This document shows positions 16,830-24,976 of a DNA stretch of 64,000 nucleotides, one piece after another (the stretch's first letter is position 1; each line of letters opens with the position of its first letter). The stretch covers positions 186,001 through 250,000 of the forward strand of contig JAEERW010000003.1 in the NCBI GenBank assembly GCA_016286055.1. The letters run 5' to 3'. Under the pieces are notes generated by a model, which was given only the letters and a program-made list of their open reading frames with translations, was not told the DNA's origin and made no database searches. The position numbers and the translations under genes were made by a program. Origin of the DNA: Bacteroidales bacterium (GTDB lineage Bacteria > Bacteroidota > Bacteroidia > Bacteroidales > UBA3824).

Positions 16830-17780
16830 CCCTTAGGCTCAGAGATAACAATCGGCGGCATACGCTTGAAATCCAACGTGTTGATGGCACCACTTGCCGG
16901 ATATACCTGTTTTCCGTTTCGGCTGATGGTAGAGCGGCTCGGGGCGGGAAGTGCCTATACCGAAATGGTGAGCGCAGACGCTTTGAAATACAACAACCGC
17001 GCTACCACGCAACTCCTCTACACCGATAATCGCGAAAAATTGAAGTGCGTGCAACTCTTGGGCTCAATCCCAACGGTTTTTGAACGTGCGGCAAAAAGCG
17101 AACTCTTGGCACCGTTTCAAATCATTGATATAAATATGGGATGTCCTGTGCCACAAGTAGTTAAGGCGGGCGAAGGTGTTGCGCTAATGGAAGATTTGCC
17201 CAAGGCTTCCAAAATCATTGAGGCTTGCAAACGCAGCGGCAAAGTGGTTTCGGTGAAATGCCGCATTGGAATGAACCCCGAAAAGATTGTGATTGAGGAG
17301 TTTGCGCGGATGTGCGAATCCTCAGGCGCGGATATGATTACCGTTCATGGACGCACCCGCAGTATGATGTACGAGGGCGAACCTCTCTACGATTACATCC
17401 GAATTGCCAAAAATGCTGTTAAAATTCCCGTTTTTGCCAACGGCGGCATAGATTCAAAAGAAAAGGCAGAGATGGCGATGGCAAAAACAGGAGCCGATGG
17501 CGTTATGCTTGCTCGTTTTGGCTTTGAAAATCCGTTGCTCTTTGCCGAACTCACCAACACTAAAACCCCCGACACCAAATACACTCTGATAATGGAGCAA
17601 TTAGACATCGCCACAGAATGTTTCGACGAACTTTTTGCCCTCACCTACATCAAAAAACTCTCGTCATATTTTATGAAAAAACTCCCTGGAACAAAACGGT
17701 ATAAACAGGATTTGTATAAATGCGGCAGCGTGGGGCAAGTAAGGGAGGTGTTGGGGAGGATATTTGGGGAGGGGGAATAG
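16821..17780 (+). CDS. tRNA-dihydrouridine synthase (DusB type)
   Basis: A 319-residue FMN enzyme that reduces uridines in the tRNA D-loop with NADPH. The N-terminal LMAPLAGYTCFPFR is the flavin-binding start of the barrel. The catalytic cysteine lies in NMGCPVPQV near residue 108. SVKCRIGM and ITVHGRTRSMMYEGE follow, and VFANGGIDS and GVMLARFGFENP form the phosphate-binding end, where most members have ARG rather than ARF. A second Dus gene is at 62580. The first codons of this gene are duplicated at 12997. Confidence 0.9.
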   Translation: MTNPLGSEITIGGIRLKSNVLMAPLAGYTCFPFRLMVERLGAGSAYTEMVSADALKYNNRATTQLLYTDNREKLKCVQLLGSIPTVFERAAKSELLAPFQIIDINMGCPVPQVVKAGEGVALMEDLPKASKIIEACKRSGKVVSVKCRIGMNPEKIVIEEFARMCESSGADMITVHGRTRSMMYEGEPLYDYIRIAKNAVKIPVFANGGIDSKEKAEMAMAKTGADGVMLARFGFENPLLFAELTNTKTPDTKYTLIMEQLDIATECFDELFALTYIKKLSSYFMKKLPGTKRYKQDLYKCGSVGQVREVLGRIFGEGE

Positions 17781-17808
17781 ACTTTATAACTTGTTTTTGT
17801 TCTTATTT

Positions 17809-17840
17809 TTTGCCCAACTCAGAAAAATCCATTATATTTG
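17809..17840 (+). promoter_or_regulatory. promoter of the first small-gene operon
   Basis: TTTG (17809-17812), a 20-base spacer and TATATTTG (17833-17840). A 21-base stretch around the -7 box (17822-17842) is identical to 19348-19368 upstream of another small-gene operon. The box excludes the ATG at 17843 as a start. Confidence 0.8.
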
Positions 17841-17866
17841 CAATGTTGAAAATAAATACTGCAATT

Positions 17867-18082
17867 ATGGCTGACAAATATAAAATACCGTTTATTAATG
17901 CCTGCATAAGGGCGTTTGCAAGGCGTATTAAAATGCCGGTGAAAAACAGTTTCTTGTATCTCGACCGATATAAGGGATTCGATTTTTTATTGGAGTTTTA
18001 TCCGTCGCTACACTTGCAGTCGGTGGACGATGCTGTTGACGAACTCCATAAAATTTGCAGAAACAACGGAGGATGCTTATGA
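17867..18082 (+). CDS. DUF3791-like small protein
   Basis: 71 residues (MADKYKIPFINACIRAF...). The mostly helical sequence with FLLEFYPSLHLQSVDDAVDEL resembles DUF3791, in which a Y-x-x-L-H-x-Q segment is conserved. DUF3791 genes are usually followed by a DUF3990 gene; here the next frame begins like DUF3990 but stops after 16 codons. The overlap ATGA joins the two. A role as the non-toxic partner in a toxin-antitoxin-like set is inference. Confidence 0.7.
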   Translation: MADKYKIPFINACIRAFARRIKMPVKNSFLYLDRYKGFDFLLEFYPSLHLQSVDDAVDELHKICRNNGGCL

Positions 18083-18129
18083 AACTTTATCACGGCACAA
18101 ACACCGATTTTTTGGAATATGTAAAATGA
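18079..18129 (+). pseudogene. 16-codon stub of a DUF3990-like gene
   Basis: The frame reads MKLYHGTNTDFLEYVK and stops. It begins at an ATGA overlap with the upstream gene and ends at an ATGA overlap with the downstream gene. The YHGT opening is what DUF3990 proteins, related to ADP-ribosyltransferases, start with. A full protein would be about 150 residues or more. Either the gene has been cut down by a clean internal deletion or a real micropeptide remains; decay is more likely. Confidence 0.6.
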
Positions 18130-18410
18130 CAAAAAAACAGATACAAAATTTCCTTGTGGCGTTTACAACCGACCGCATGACGGAATATATGATTGAGGAT
18201 TACAACGTTACGTTGTCGGATGCATTAAAGTTTATTTACAACTCCAACACCTACGCCAAACTTTCGCAAACCGAAAATGGGCTTTATTCGCAAAGTCCGG
18301 CGTATGTTTACGAATTGCTCGAAAAGGAATATTTACCCTATGCGTCCATAAAAAAACAAACCCGACAACTTGACGAATCAGAGGTTGCCGGGAATAAACA
18401 TTCTTGTTAG
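18126..18410 (+). CDS. small protein, third member of the DUF3791/DUF3990 operon
   Basis: 94 residues from the ATG at 18126. The pattern LSDALKFIYNSNTYAKL followed by NGLYSQSPAYVYELLEKE is shared with the protein at 56000 (IKALELFYESKTCENL and TGLYLYSDLYV), which has the same position in a second operon. I infer a conserved three-gene unit. The protein looks soluble and helical. An alternative start at 18030 would overlap the two preceding genes and is rejected. Confidence 0.68.
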   Translation: MTKKQIQNFLVAFTTDRMTEYMIEDYNVTLSDALKFIYNSNTYAKLSQTENGLYSQSPAYVYELLEKEYLPYASIKKQTRQLDESEVAGNKHSC

Positions 18411-18424
18411 TGTTTAGTAAAGTG

Positions 18425-19132
18425 TTAATCTTCAACATCTCGTGTCATTATCCAATGCTCAGAACTTCCAACAGATGTACCATAAGAACTAGAACCATAT
18501 ACGTTTGAATATATTTGTGATAAATACCAACCATTCTTACTTAGATAGTTGGCGGCTTCTAAAAAACCAGGGAAAAAGCGGATTCTGCCATCTTCATCTC
18601 GTAAGTACTTGTTTGTACCTAATTTAACGATAGTACTGATTCTACTATTATCCACAATTTCACAGTATTCTTGACCTTTTATCCAAAACATATCGTTCAG
18701 ATAAATATCTTTTTTTTCAAGATTCCAACCATTCTCTTTTAAATAGTTTTCTGCACTGAAACGGTCAACGAAATGGCGACATTGGTTACTTTCATCTAAT
18801 AAATATTTAGTACTATTTCCATTTTTGACTTGAATGATAACTGTTCTAGTGATATCTATAATTGTACAGGATGCTGGAACACCTTCATAATTCCAGGCTA
18901 TTGGATCTTCTTCATAACTATCTACAACTTTTGTCCACTGAATAACATTCTGATGTATTCCTTTTTTTTCATAAATCCAACCATTCTTTCTTAAATAGTT
19001 TTCTGCATCGTAACGGTCAATGTAATGGCGAATATCGCCATTTTCATATTGTAAATAATTATTTCCTCCAATTTTGATCATTACAGAAGAACCGTATGTT
19101 TCAATTTCGCAGTATTCTTGATGTTTCTTCAT
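18425..19132 (-). CDS. protein of three tandem repeats, unknown function
   Basis: 235 residues without a signal peptide. Three repeats of about 75 residues each contain a short beta stretch (YLxxExGxxRxFxDR) followed by AENYLRKNGW, AENYLKENGW and AANYLSKNGW. The repeats are 40-50 percent alike by eye. I do not recognise the family; the arrangement suggests three copies of a small alpha/beta module. It points toward the end of the small-gene operon, with 14 bases between stop codons. Confidence 0.68.
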   Translation of the reverse strand: MKKHQEYCEIETYGSSVMIKIGGNNYLQYENGDIRHYIDRYDAENYLRKNGWIYEKKGIHQNVIQWTKVVDSYEEDPIAWNYEGVPASCTIIDITRTVIIQVKNGNSTKYLLDESNQCRHFVDRFSAENYLKENGWNLEKKDIYLNDMFWIKGQEYCEIVDNSRISTIVKLGTNKYLRDEDGRIRFFPGFLEAANYLSKNGWYLSQIYSNVYGSSSYGTSVGSSEHWIMTRDVED

Positions 19133-19431
19133 AGTATTAAGTATTAATGATTATCAAACATTATTATCTAATGGTATTTTATCTCTAAAACTCATGAAAA
19201 ATTAATATCCATATTACTTTGATTTAATTACGCTGTCACTGTTGGCACATCTAAATACGTAGTAGCAATTGTATATCAAAATATATGTCAACATTGCAAA
19301 TGTACTAATTACAATTTGAATCACAAAATATTTTTTTCACAATCTCCGAAAAATCCATTATATTTGCAGAAATACAATCAATCACTGATTGAATAAAAAA
19401 ATGGTTGATATTCAATAAAATACTAAAATTT
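19133..19431. other. intergenic region with a promoter
   Basis: About 300 AT-rich bases between divergent genes. The only clear signal is TATATTTG at 19359-19366 within the 21-base stretch shared with 17822-17842. No gene is seen. Confidence 0.6.
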
Positions 19432-19704
19432 ATGGGAACAGTTAATTGCGCATTACTAACCAACCAAGGTAATTTTACCGTATTCAAATACGGTGACCGC
19501 GTAATACGGTTCAAAGCACCGTATTCGTTGGAGAAATATACCGAGGTAAAAACTTGGGATAACGGCTACATAGTTGTTATGGCCAAGTATGCGCATAACA
19601 ATAAAAGCGAAGAGGATTATATCGACCTTGTTCCGATATTGGAAGATTTGTATATCAATCCTGACGTTTTTTTGAAACCAATTAAAAAAGTTGTGATAGA
19701 ATGA
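19432..19704 (+). CDS. small conserved protein of unknown function
   Basis: 90 residues from MGTVNCALLTNQGN. Features are FKYGDRVIRFKAPYSLEKYTEV, TWDNGYIVVMAKY and EEDYIDLVPILEDLYINPDVFLKPIKKVVIE. I recall similar small Bacteroidales proteins encoded in front of a second small gene, but I am not certain of a family number. The downstream frame overlaps by ATGA and is cut short after 21 codons. The ATG at 19432 is preferred over one nine codons upstream. Confidence 0.68.
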   Translation: MGTVNCALLTNQGNFTVFKYGDRVIRFKAPYSLEKYTEVKTWDNGYIVVMAKYAHNNKSEEDYIDLVPILEDLYINPDVFLKPIKKVVIE

Positions 19705-19766
19705 ACGACATACAGACAATTGCCGACAATGCTGATTTGATAGTAAACGGTTATTATGAAAAATAA
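19701..19766 (+). pseudogene. 21-codon stub after the small conserved gene
   Basis: MNDIQTIADNADLIVNGYYEK, starting at an ATGA overlap with the upstream gene. The sequence looks like the start of a longer small protein. It ends three bases before the start of the large LRR_5 gene. This is the third place in the window where a coupled second gene is only a stub. Confidence 0.5.
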
Positions 19767-19769
19767 GCA

Positions 19770-22700
19770 ATGACTCCAAACCAAATCATCATATCTAACG
19801 GAATATTAGAATTATACCAAACTTACGATTCTGAAATTACCATCCCTGAGGGCGTGCACACTATCGCGGAGGGGGCGTTGAAGGGTAATGCGGGATTGCG
19901 GAGGGTGGTGCTGCCTTCTACTCTGAAAACTATCTGTGCGTCAGCGTTTAAGGGTTGTCGGCAATTGCACGATATTCAGTTTCCCGAGGGATTGGAGGAG
20001 GTGGGCGATTATGCCTTCAACCGCTGCCACAATCTCGAAGAACTGATTTTCCCGAAGTCGATGACCAAAATCGGGGCGTTTGCTTTTCTCTACTGCGACA
20101 ACCTCAAAAAAGTGGTTATGGAGGGTCCTGAGCGCCTTTCAAAGGCGGTTTTTTCGCATTGTTGGATGTTGGAGGATGTGGCGTTGAACCGCAATGTTGA
20201 CGATTCTAATTTTTCGCAAGAGGTGTTTGAGGGCTGCATACGGCTTTCGCGGATAACGCTTTCGGACGAGGTTTTTGAGATAAAAAATCTCGTTGCGGCG
20301 ATGGACTCACGCTCTGATTTTCCGCAAGTTATACGTTCCTTGGCAAAAAGCGTCTATCATTTGATAACCATCGAGGACGGCGGCGTGCTCAAATCGTTTA
20401 ATATCAACCTCAAATCCGTGCTTCTGCCTGATGGAATCGTTACAATCGCCAAGCGTTGTTTTTTCAATAAGAAGGGAATCGTGAGCATTTCTCTGCCCAA
20501 AACCGTGAAGGAAATCAAGGCTAATGCGTTTTTAAATTGCCTGAGTCTCGAAGAAATTTCGTTTGAGGACGACGATGTGGCGTTGGATCCTGAGGCGTTT
20601 CGTGGTTGTAACAATCTGAAAAAGGTGCATTTGCGCGGCGAAACTTTTTTGCTCGAAGACGAACCTCAAAATCCGCTTGTTGGCGCAATTCGCGATCAGG
20701 TGTTGGGCGATTTTAATATCAGCGGCAAAATTCTTATGAAATACACGGGCAACGAGGAGCAAATCCGAATCCCTAACGGCGTGGAAATCATTGGAGAACG
20801 TTGTTTTTTTGGTAACGAACAACTGAAAACCGTGCTATGTCCCGACGGTCTTAGAGAGATTCGCGAACAGGCTTTTTTGGGGTGTGTAACGTTGCAGAAT
20901 ATTGTGCTGCCCGAATCATTAAAACGTATTGAGCGTGAGGCGTTTGCCGAGTGTAAAAAACTTTTGAAATGCAACATTCCAAACACTTTGGAATTTATCG
21001 GCGAATATGCCTTCCGTCGGTGTTTTACGCTGCCACCTTTTGACCCGAGGCCTGATAACGCCGAAATCAATCCATACGCTTTTTACCGCGCCAAAAATTT
21101 CGCTGAAATTTCATCAAAGTTGCAACAATCGGAACCCTCCACCGCGACTCCCGATTATGATATTCAGCCATATTCTTTCAGCGGAAACGGCGATGTTACT
21201 ATTCTGAAATTCAGCAATATAAAGCGAATCGGCAAATATAGTTATGCATCGTGTCCAAACCTTGAAGAAATTATTATCGACGCGCCCGAATGTGTTATCG
21301 AAAATAATGCGTTTGCCACGTGTCCCAATTTAAAGAAAATCAATCTGAATGTCAAGGAGTTAGGCAAAGGCGTTTTTGCGTATTGCAGGGATTTGAAAGA
21401 AGTTTTCATCTCCGGCGTTTCGGTGCTGCCTGCGGAATGTTTTGCGGGATGCTATTCGCTGTCGGGCTTTGAGGCAAAGGAAATTACCACGATGGAGGCA
21501 AGGTGTTTCGACGAATGTATCCACCTCAATTCGTTTGATTTTCAGGGAATTAAAAAGATTGGTGAACGTGCCTTTGAACGATGCGATTCGCTCGCAAGCG
21601 TAAAACTCGGCTCGGTGGAATGTGGCTACCACGCATTTGCCGATTGCGCCTCGTTGCAGACGGTTGAATTTGCTGACGAAACCATTTTGAAAAGTGGCGC
21701 GTTTATCGGTTGTACGCAGATTAAAGATGTGATTTACAACGGTTTGAAATATAGTTTCAGCAAATTTTCCGACAGCATCAACCACGTTGGTAATCCATAT
21801 CCGTATGCCGTGCGCGAACTTATTGCGTCGGTTTATTCCTGTTTTGAAATCTCTGACCATCAGACCATTACAGCATATCTTCAAGATTCAACCCGTATCA
21901 CCATTCCCGAAGACGTGGAGGAAATCGGTCAGGATGTTTTTGCTAACCACGTCAGGCTCAGCGAGATAAACATTCCGCCGTCGGTAAAGATTTTTGGTCC
22001 GCGAGCGTTTTTTATGACGGCTTGGATTGAAAACCAACGCAAACTTTCGGGAATGGTTATCGTCAACAATGTGCTTTTAGTCGGCGCGGTTTGCAAAGGT
22101 AAGGTGGTGATTCCGAGCGGAGTACGTCGGCTTGGTAGTTGGTGTTTTGCGGGCAATATCGACATCACCGAAGTGGAGTTTCCGCCGTATCACATTGGCG
22201 TTGACAACCTCGCTTTCCGCAACTGTCACAACCTGAAAAAAATCATCGACAGCGACCGTAACGAATACCATTTCAACCACGTTTCCGACCTTTCTACGGC
22301 TAATTATCCCGATTTGATTCAGATGATTTTTTCGGAATGTATCAATTGTTTTAAACTTGATGAAAATCAAAACCTTATAGAAAGCACCGGCAACATCACG
22401 CGCCTGACCTTCCCCGAAGGCATCCGCTCCATTGGCGACGGCGTTTATCAAGATTGCCACCTTTTGGAAACCATTTCGCTATCGTCAGAAACCGAAAAAA
22501 TCGGCAAATCAGCCTTTGAAAACAGCAAATGGCTTCGCACTGTTACCAATTCAAAATCAGTTACTTCCATCGGTGCAATGGCGTTTTCGGGCTGTATATC
22601 GTTGCAATCCATCGACCTCTCCGACAATTTAACAGAATTGGGCAAACGCTGTTTTGAGCATTGTTGCAACCTTCAAGAAATCTACCTCTCCACCCACCTC

Positions 22701-22898
22701 ACCACCATCCCCGAACGCGCATTCTTCCGCTGCAAATCACTGAAAAAGGTTGTTATTCCAAAATCCGTTCGAGTAATTGAGACAGAGGCATTTGCATTCT
22801 GCGAGGCATTGGAGGAAGTGGTTTTGAGTGGGGAAACGGAAGTGGCTGATGGGGCGTTTAGGTATTGCGAGGAGGTGAAGATGGTGATTATTCCGTAG
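19770..22898 (+). CDS. large LRR_5 repeat protein without signal peptide
   Basis: 1042 residues made almost entirely of LRR_5/BspA-type repeats of about 23 residues, with patterns such as ITIPEGVHTIAEGAL and LKTICASAFKGCRQLHDIQF. The chain begins MTPNQIIISNGILELYQTY with no hydrophobic segment, so Sec export is not predicted, unlike the two DUF285 proteins in the window. It probably acts inside the cell or uses another route. After its stop, the +1 frame (22900-22974) continues as VNIPEIKAKVFAALENLF and ends in TAG, which looks like the original C-terminus displaced by a frameshift. Confidence 0.85.
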   Translation: MTPNQIIISNGILELYQTYDSEITIPEGVHTIAEGALKGNAGLRRVVLPSTLKTICASAFKGCRQLHDIQFPEGLEEVGDYAFNRCHNLEELIFPKSMTKIGAFAFLYCDNLKKVVMEGPERLSKAVFSHCWMLEDVALNRNVDDSNFSQEVFEGCIRLSRITLSDEVFEIKNLVAAMDSRSDFPQVIRSLAKSVYHLITIEDGGVLKSFNINLKSVLLPDGIVTIAKRCFFNKKGIVSISLPKTVKEIKANAFLNCLSLEEISFEDDDVALDPEAFRGCNNLKKVHLRGETFLLEDEPQNPLVGAIRDQVLGDFNISGKILMKYTGNEEQIRIPNGVEIIGERCFFGNEQLKTVLCPDGLREIREQAFLGCVTLQNIVLPESLKRIEREAFAECKKLLKCNIPNTLEFIGEYAFRRCFTLPPFDPRPDNAEINPYAFYRAKNFAEISSKLQQSEPSTATPDYDIQPYSFSGNGDVTILKFSNIKRIGKYSYASCPNLEEIIIDAPECVIENNAFATCPNLKKINLNVKELGKGVFAYCRDLKEVFISGVSVLPAECFAGCYSLSGFEAKEITTMEARCFDECIHLNSFDFQGIKKIGERAFERCDSLASVKLGSVECGYHAFADCASLQTVEFADETILKSGAFIGCTQIKDVIYNGLKYSFSKFSDSINHVGNPYPYAVRELIASVYSCFEISDHQTITAYLQDSTRITIPEDVEEIGQDVFANHVRLSEINIPPSVKIFGPRAFFMTAWIENQRKLSGMVIVNNVLLVGAVCKGKVVIPSGVRRLGSWCFAGNIDITEVEFPPYHIGVDNLAFRNCHNLKKIIDSDRNEYHFNHVSDLSTANYPDLIQMIFSECINCFKLDENQNLIESTGNITRLTFPEGIRSIGDGVYQDCHLLETISLSSETEKIGKSAFENSKWLRTVTNSKSVTSIGAMAFSGCISLQSIDLSDNLTELGKRCFEHCCNLQEIYLSTHLTTIPERAFFRCKSLKKVVIPKSVRVIETEAFAFCEALEEVVLSGETEVADGAFRYCEEVKMVIIP

Positions 22899-22979
22899 TG
22901 TCAATATTCCCGAAATCAAAGCCAAAGTATTTGCGGCATTAGAGAATTTGTTTAATAGGTATAGGAATGTGTAGGTGGA

Positions 22980-23078
22980 GGAAAAAGTCCCGAATTTTAC
23001 CTCTTAAAAAACGGAAAAAGTCCCTATTTTGCCCCTTAAAATTTAGGAAAAAGTCCCGATTTCTGTTTTTTTTCCTTC
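22980..23078. repeat. orphan repeat array, 3 x 33 bp
   Basis: Units start at 22980, 23013 and 23046, a pitch of exactly 33. GGAAAAAGTCCC is identical in all three, followed by a pyrimidine-rich stretch that varies. It begins six bases after the displaced tail of the LRR_5 gene. No ATPase gene follows; the next gene is a lipoprotein. Confidence 0.92.
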
Positions 23079-23112
23079 CGAAAATCTTTCATTTTTTTAT
23101 CATAAAAGTTTT

Positions 23113-23120
23113 AATTTTGC
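23113..23120 (+). promoter_or_regulatory. promoter -7 box of the lipoprotein gene
   Basis: TAATTTTG matches TAnnTTTG, 25 bases before the start codon at 23146, just downstream of the array. Confidence 0.65.
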
Positions 23121-23145
23121 AGCGTTAAATATTTCGTCTTTTTTT

Positions 23146-23847
23146 ATGAAACCAATAAAACACGCAATCATAGGTCTGATTTTGCTTGCACCATTATTGT
23201 TTTCGGGGTGCTTAACGGCAAAGTATTTTGATGAGGTTGTCAGTTATGGACGGTACGATTACTGTCTGAAACCATTTGAACTTTACAACCACGGATATTA
23301 CATCGGAACGCAGGATTATAATGGCAGTCTGTACGATGTCTTTGTGTTCAAGAATCTCATAAAAACAGACAGCGACAAGTACATCAAGATTTTACTTCCG
23401 CATAACGAAGAGGATTGGCATTGGCACGATTATCACTACTACCGAATTCCGCGTAGGGCAGGGGACATTCCTTGGCTTGACAATGGCGGCACACCACAAG
23501 AAAGTGAATTTTCCAAATCTGAAAAAGTGCCTGCCGAGGGTGTAATTGTCAGCGAATGTACAGCCGAGGATTTTGATGAAGAAAAGAGCCTCGCCTCTGC
23601 GCACATTTCTCCTGCATATAAGAATAAAAAAGTCTTGTTTTTGACAAGTCTGTTTTATTCATCTACAAATACAAAATACCTATTCGCTTTTTTCGTTTCG
23701 CAAAAAGATGTGATGAAAATTTATCACAAAAGGCGTTCTTTTCCGCTATGGGTATTTACTGTTTTTGGTTACCCCGGGCCAATTTTGTTGGATACGGCTA
23801 TTTTGCCGTGTGAAATATTCATTTGGTATATCTTTAATCATAATTAA
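23146..23847 (+). CDS. lipoprotein with a YceK-like C-terminus
   Basis: 233 residues with a lipoprotein signal (LLFSGC, Cys near residue 22). The middle is polar and rich in H, W and Y. The C-terminal segment, with a glycine, PILLDTAILPCEIFIW, resembles the DUF1375/YceK ending in which a short hydrophobic stretch carries L-x-D-x-x-L-P. Function is unknown. It is preceded by an orphan 33-bp array and followed after 10 bases by the aldo/keto reductase. Confidence 0.72.
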   Translation: MKPIKHAIIGLILLAPLLFSGCLTAKYFDEVVSYGRYDYCLKPFELYNHGYYIGTQDYNGSLYDVFVFKNLIKTDSDKYIKILLPHNEEDWHWHDYHYYRIPRRAGDIPWLDNGGTPQESEFSKSEKVPAEGVIVSECTAEDFDEEKSLASAHISPAYKNKKVLFLTSLFYSSTNTKYLFAFFVSQKDVMKIYHKRRSFPLWVFTVFGYPGPILLDTAILPCEIFIWYIFNHN

Positions 23848-23857
23848 CTGAATAAAA

Positions 23858-24922
23858 ATGCGCTACCGAACTCTTGGAAATACAGGCCTTAGTGTCTCGG
23901 AACTTGGTTTTGGAACCATTCCGATTTTGAGCGGATCGGTGCCTGTGTTGCCGGCGTATTTCAGCCCCGACAACAACACGGCGATTGCGATTATGAAGAA
24001 GGCTTTCCTCCACGGTTGCAACTTCTTCGACACCGCCATTCCCGAAGAATACGGCGACGCGGAGTACAAACTCGGACTCTTTGCCAAAACCATCGACCGC
24101 AGCAAAATCATCATCTCCGACAAGGCGCGTTTTTACAGCGGCGGCGACATTTATCGCGAGGTTATCCGCTCCATCGAAAACCTCGGCACCAATCCCGACA
24201 TCTATTTTGTGCATCAGGTTGACGAGGACAATGCCGATGAGGTTTTTGGCAAAGGCGGTGCTCTCGATGCCCTCTACGACCTCAAACGCGAAGGCAAAAT
24301 TGGTTTTACCGGCATTGCGTCGCATTATTATAATGTGTTGTACCGTGGCGCATTGGATTCGCGGGTGGACGTGTTGCAGGGCAGCGGCAACATCCTTGAA
24401 CGTGGAATGTTAGACCGTATTAAAGATGAACCTGTATTTTGTAGCAAAGGTTTGATTCTCAATAAAGTATATGCGGCGGGACTTTTGATTGGTCCGTTCA
24501 CCCCGGCGGAACTCATCGGCGGTATTTTGGAATATCCCTTTTCGTGCGCACTTTTGGGCATTGGCACTTTTGAACAGGAATCCATCGCCTTTGAACACGA
24601 ACACAAGGTGCTGCATTTTTCGTTTGATGAAGTTTTGCAGCGTTTGCGAAAAACCTTTGAACCAATAGGTTGCACTCGTTGTCAACGTTGCGTCTGCCCC
24701 CACGGACACGAGATTCATACATCATTCCGTCAGTTTAATTACTACAACCTCGGCAAAGAATTTTGGGCAATCAACAAACTCAATATGGATCTTCGTGAAA
24801 CGTATCACCACTGCCTCACCTGCACCCATCATAACTGTATGAAACACTGCCCGCAACGTATCTATATTCCCGAAGAAATCGAGCGGATTTACAGGTTGGT
24901 CGACGGGTTTGGAAGGGTGTGA
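23858..24922 (+). CDS. aldo/keto reductase with C-terminal iron-sulfur motifs
   Basis: 354 residues. The AKR barrel starts RYRTLGNTGLSVSELGFGT. The catalytic tetrad can be placed: D in FFDTAIPEEYG with the nearby Y, K in IISDKARF and H in YFVHQVD. The C-terminal 90 residues carry two cysteine clusters, CTRCQRCVCPHG and CLTCTHHNCMKHC, which suggests bound Fe-S clusters as in other ferredoxin-like AKR proteins of Bacteroidota. Substrate unknown; coupling of the barrel to an electron carrier is inference. Confidence 0.87.
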   Translation: MRYRTLGNTGLSVSELGFGTIPILSGSVPVLPAYFSPDNNTAIAIMKKAFLHGCNFFDTAIPEEYGDAEYKLGLFAKTIDRSKIIISDKARFYSGGDIYREVIRSIENLGTNPDIYFVHQVDEDNADEVFGKGGALDALYDLKREGKIGFTGIASHYYNVLYRGALDSRVDVLQGSGNILERGMLDRIKDEPVFCSKGLILNKVYAAGLLIGPFTPAELIGGILEYPFSCALLGIGTFEQESIAFEHEHKVLHFSFDEVLQRLRKTFEPIGCTRCQRCVCPHGHEIHTSFRQFNYYNLGKEFWAINKLNMDLRETYHHCLTCTHHNCMKHCPQRIYIPEEIERIYRLVDGFGRV

Positions 24923-24950
24923 TAATAATTGCTAAATCTGGAAAAATTAT

Positions 24951-24958
24951 TATTTTTG
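24951..24958 (+). promoter_or_regulatory. promoter -7 box of the WG-repeat gene
   Basis: TATTTTTG, 18 bases before the ATG at 24977. The open frame extends back to 24929, but that region holds this promoter, so the later start is used. Confidence 0.7.
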
Positions 24959-24976
24959 CAGCAAACAAAAACGGCT

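Noticed and set aside
23858..24922. Many long antisense frames opposite the aldo/keto reductase and other GC-rich genes
   Set aside because: They mirror the codon pattern of the real genes and lack family motifs.
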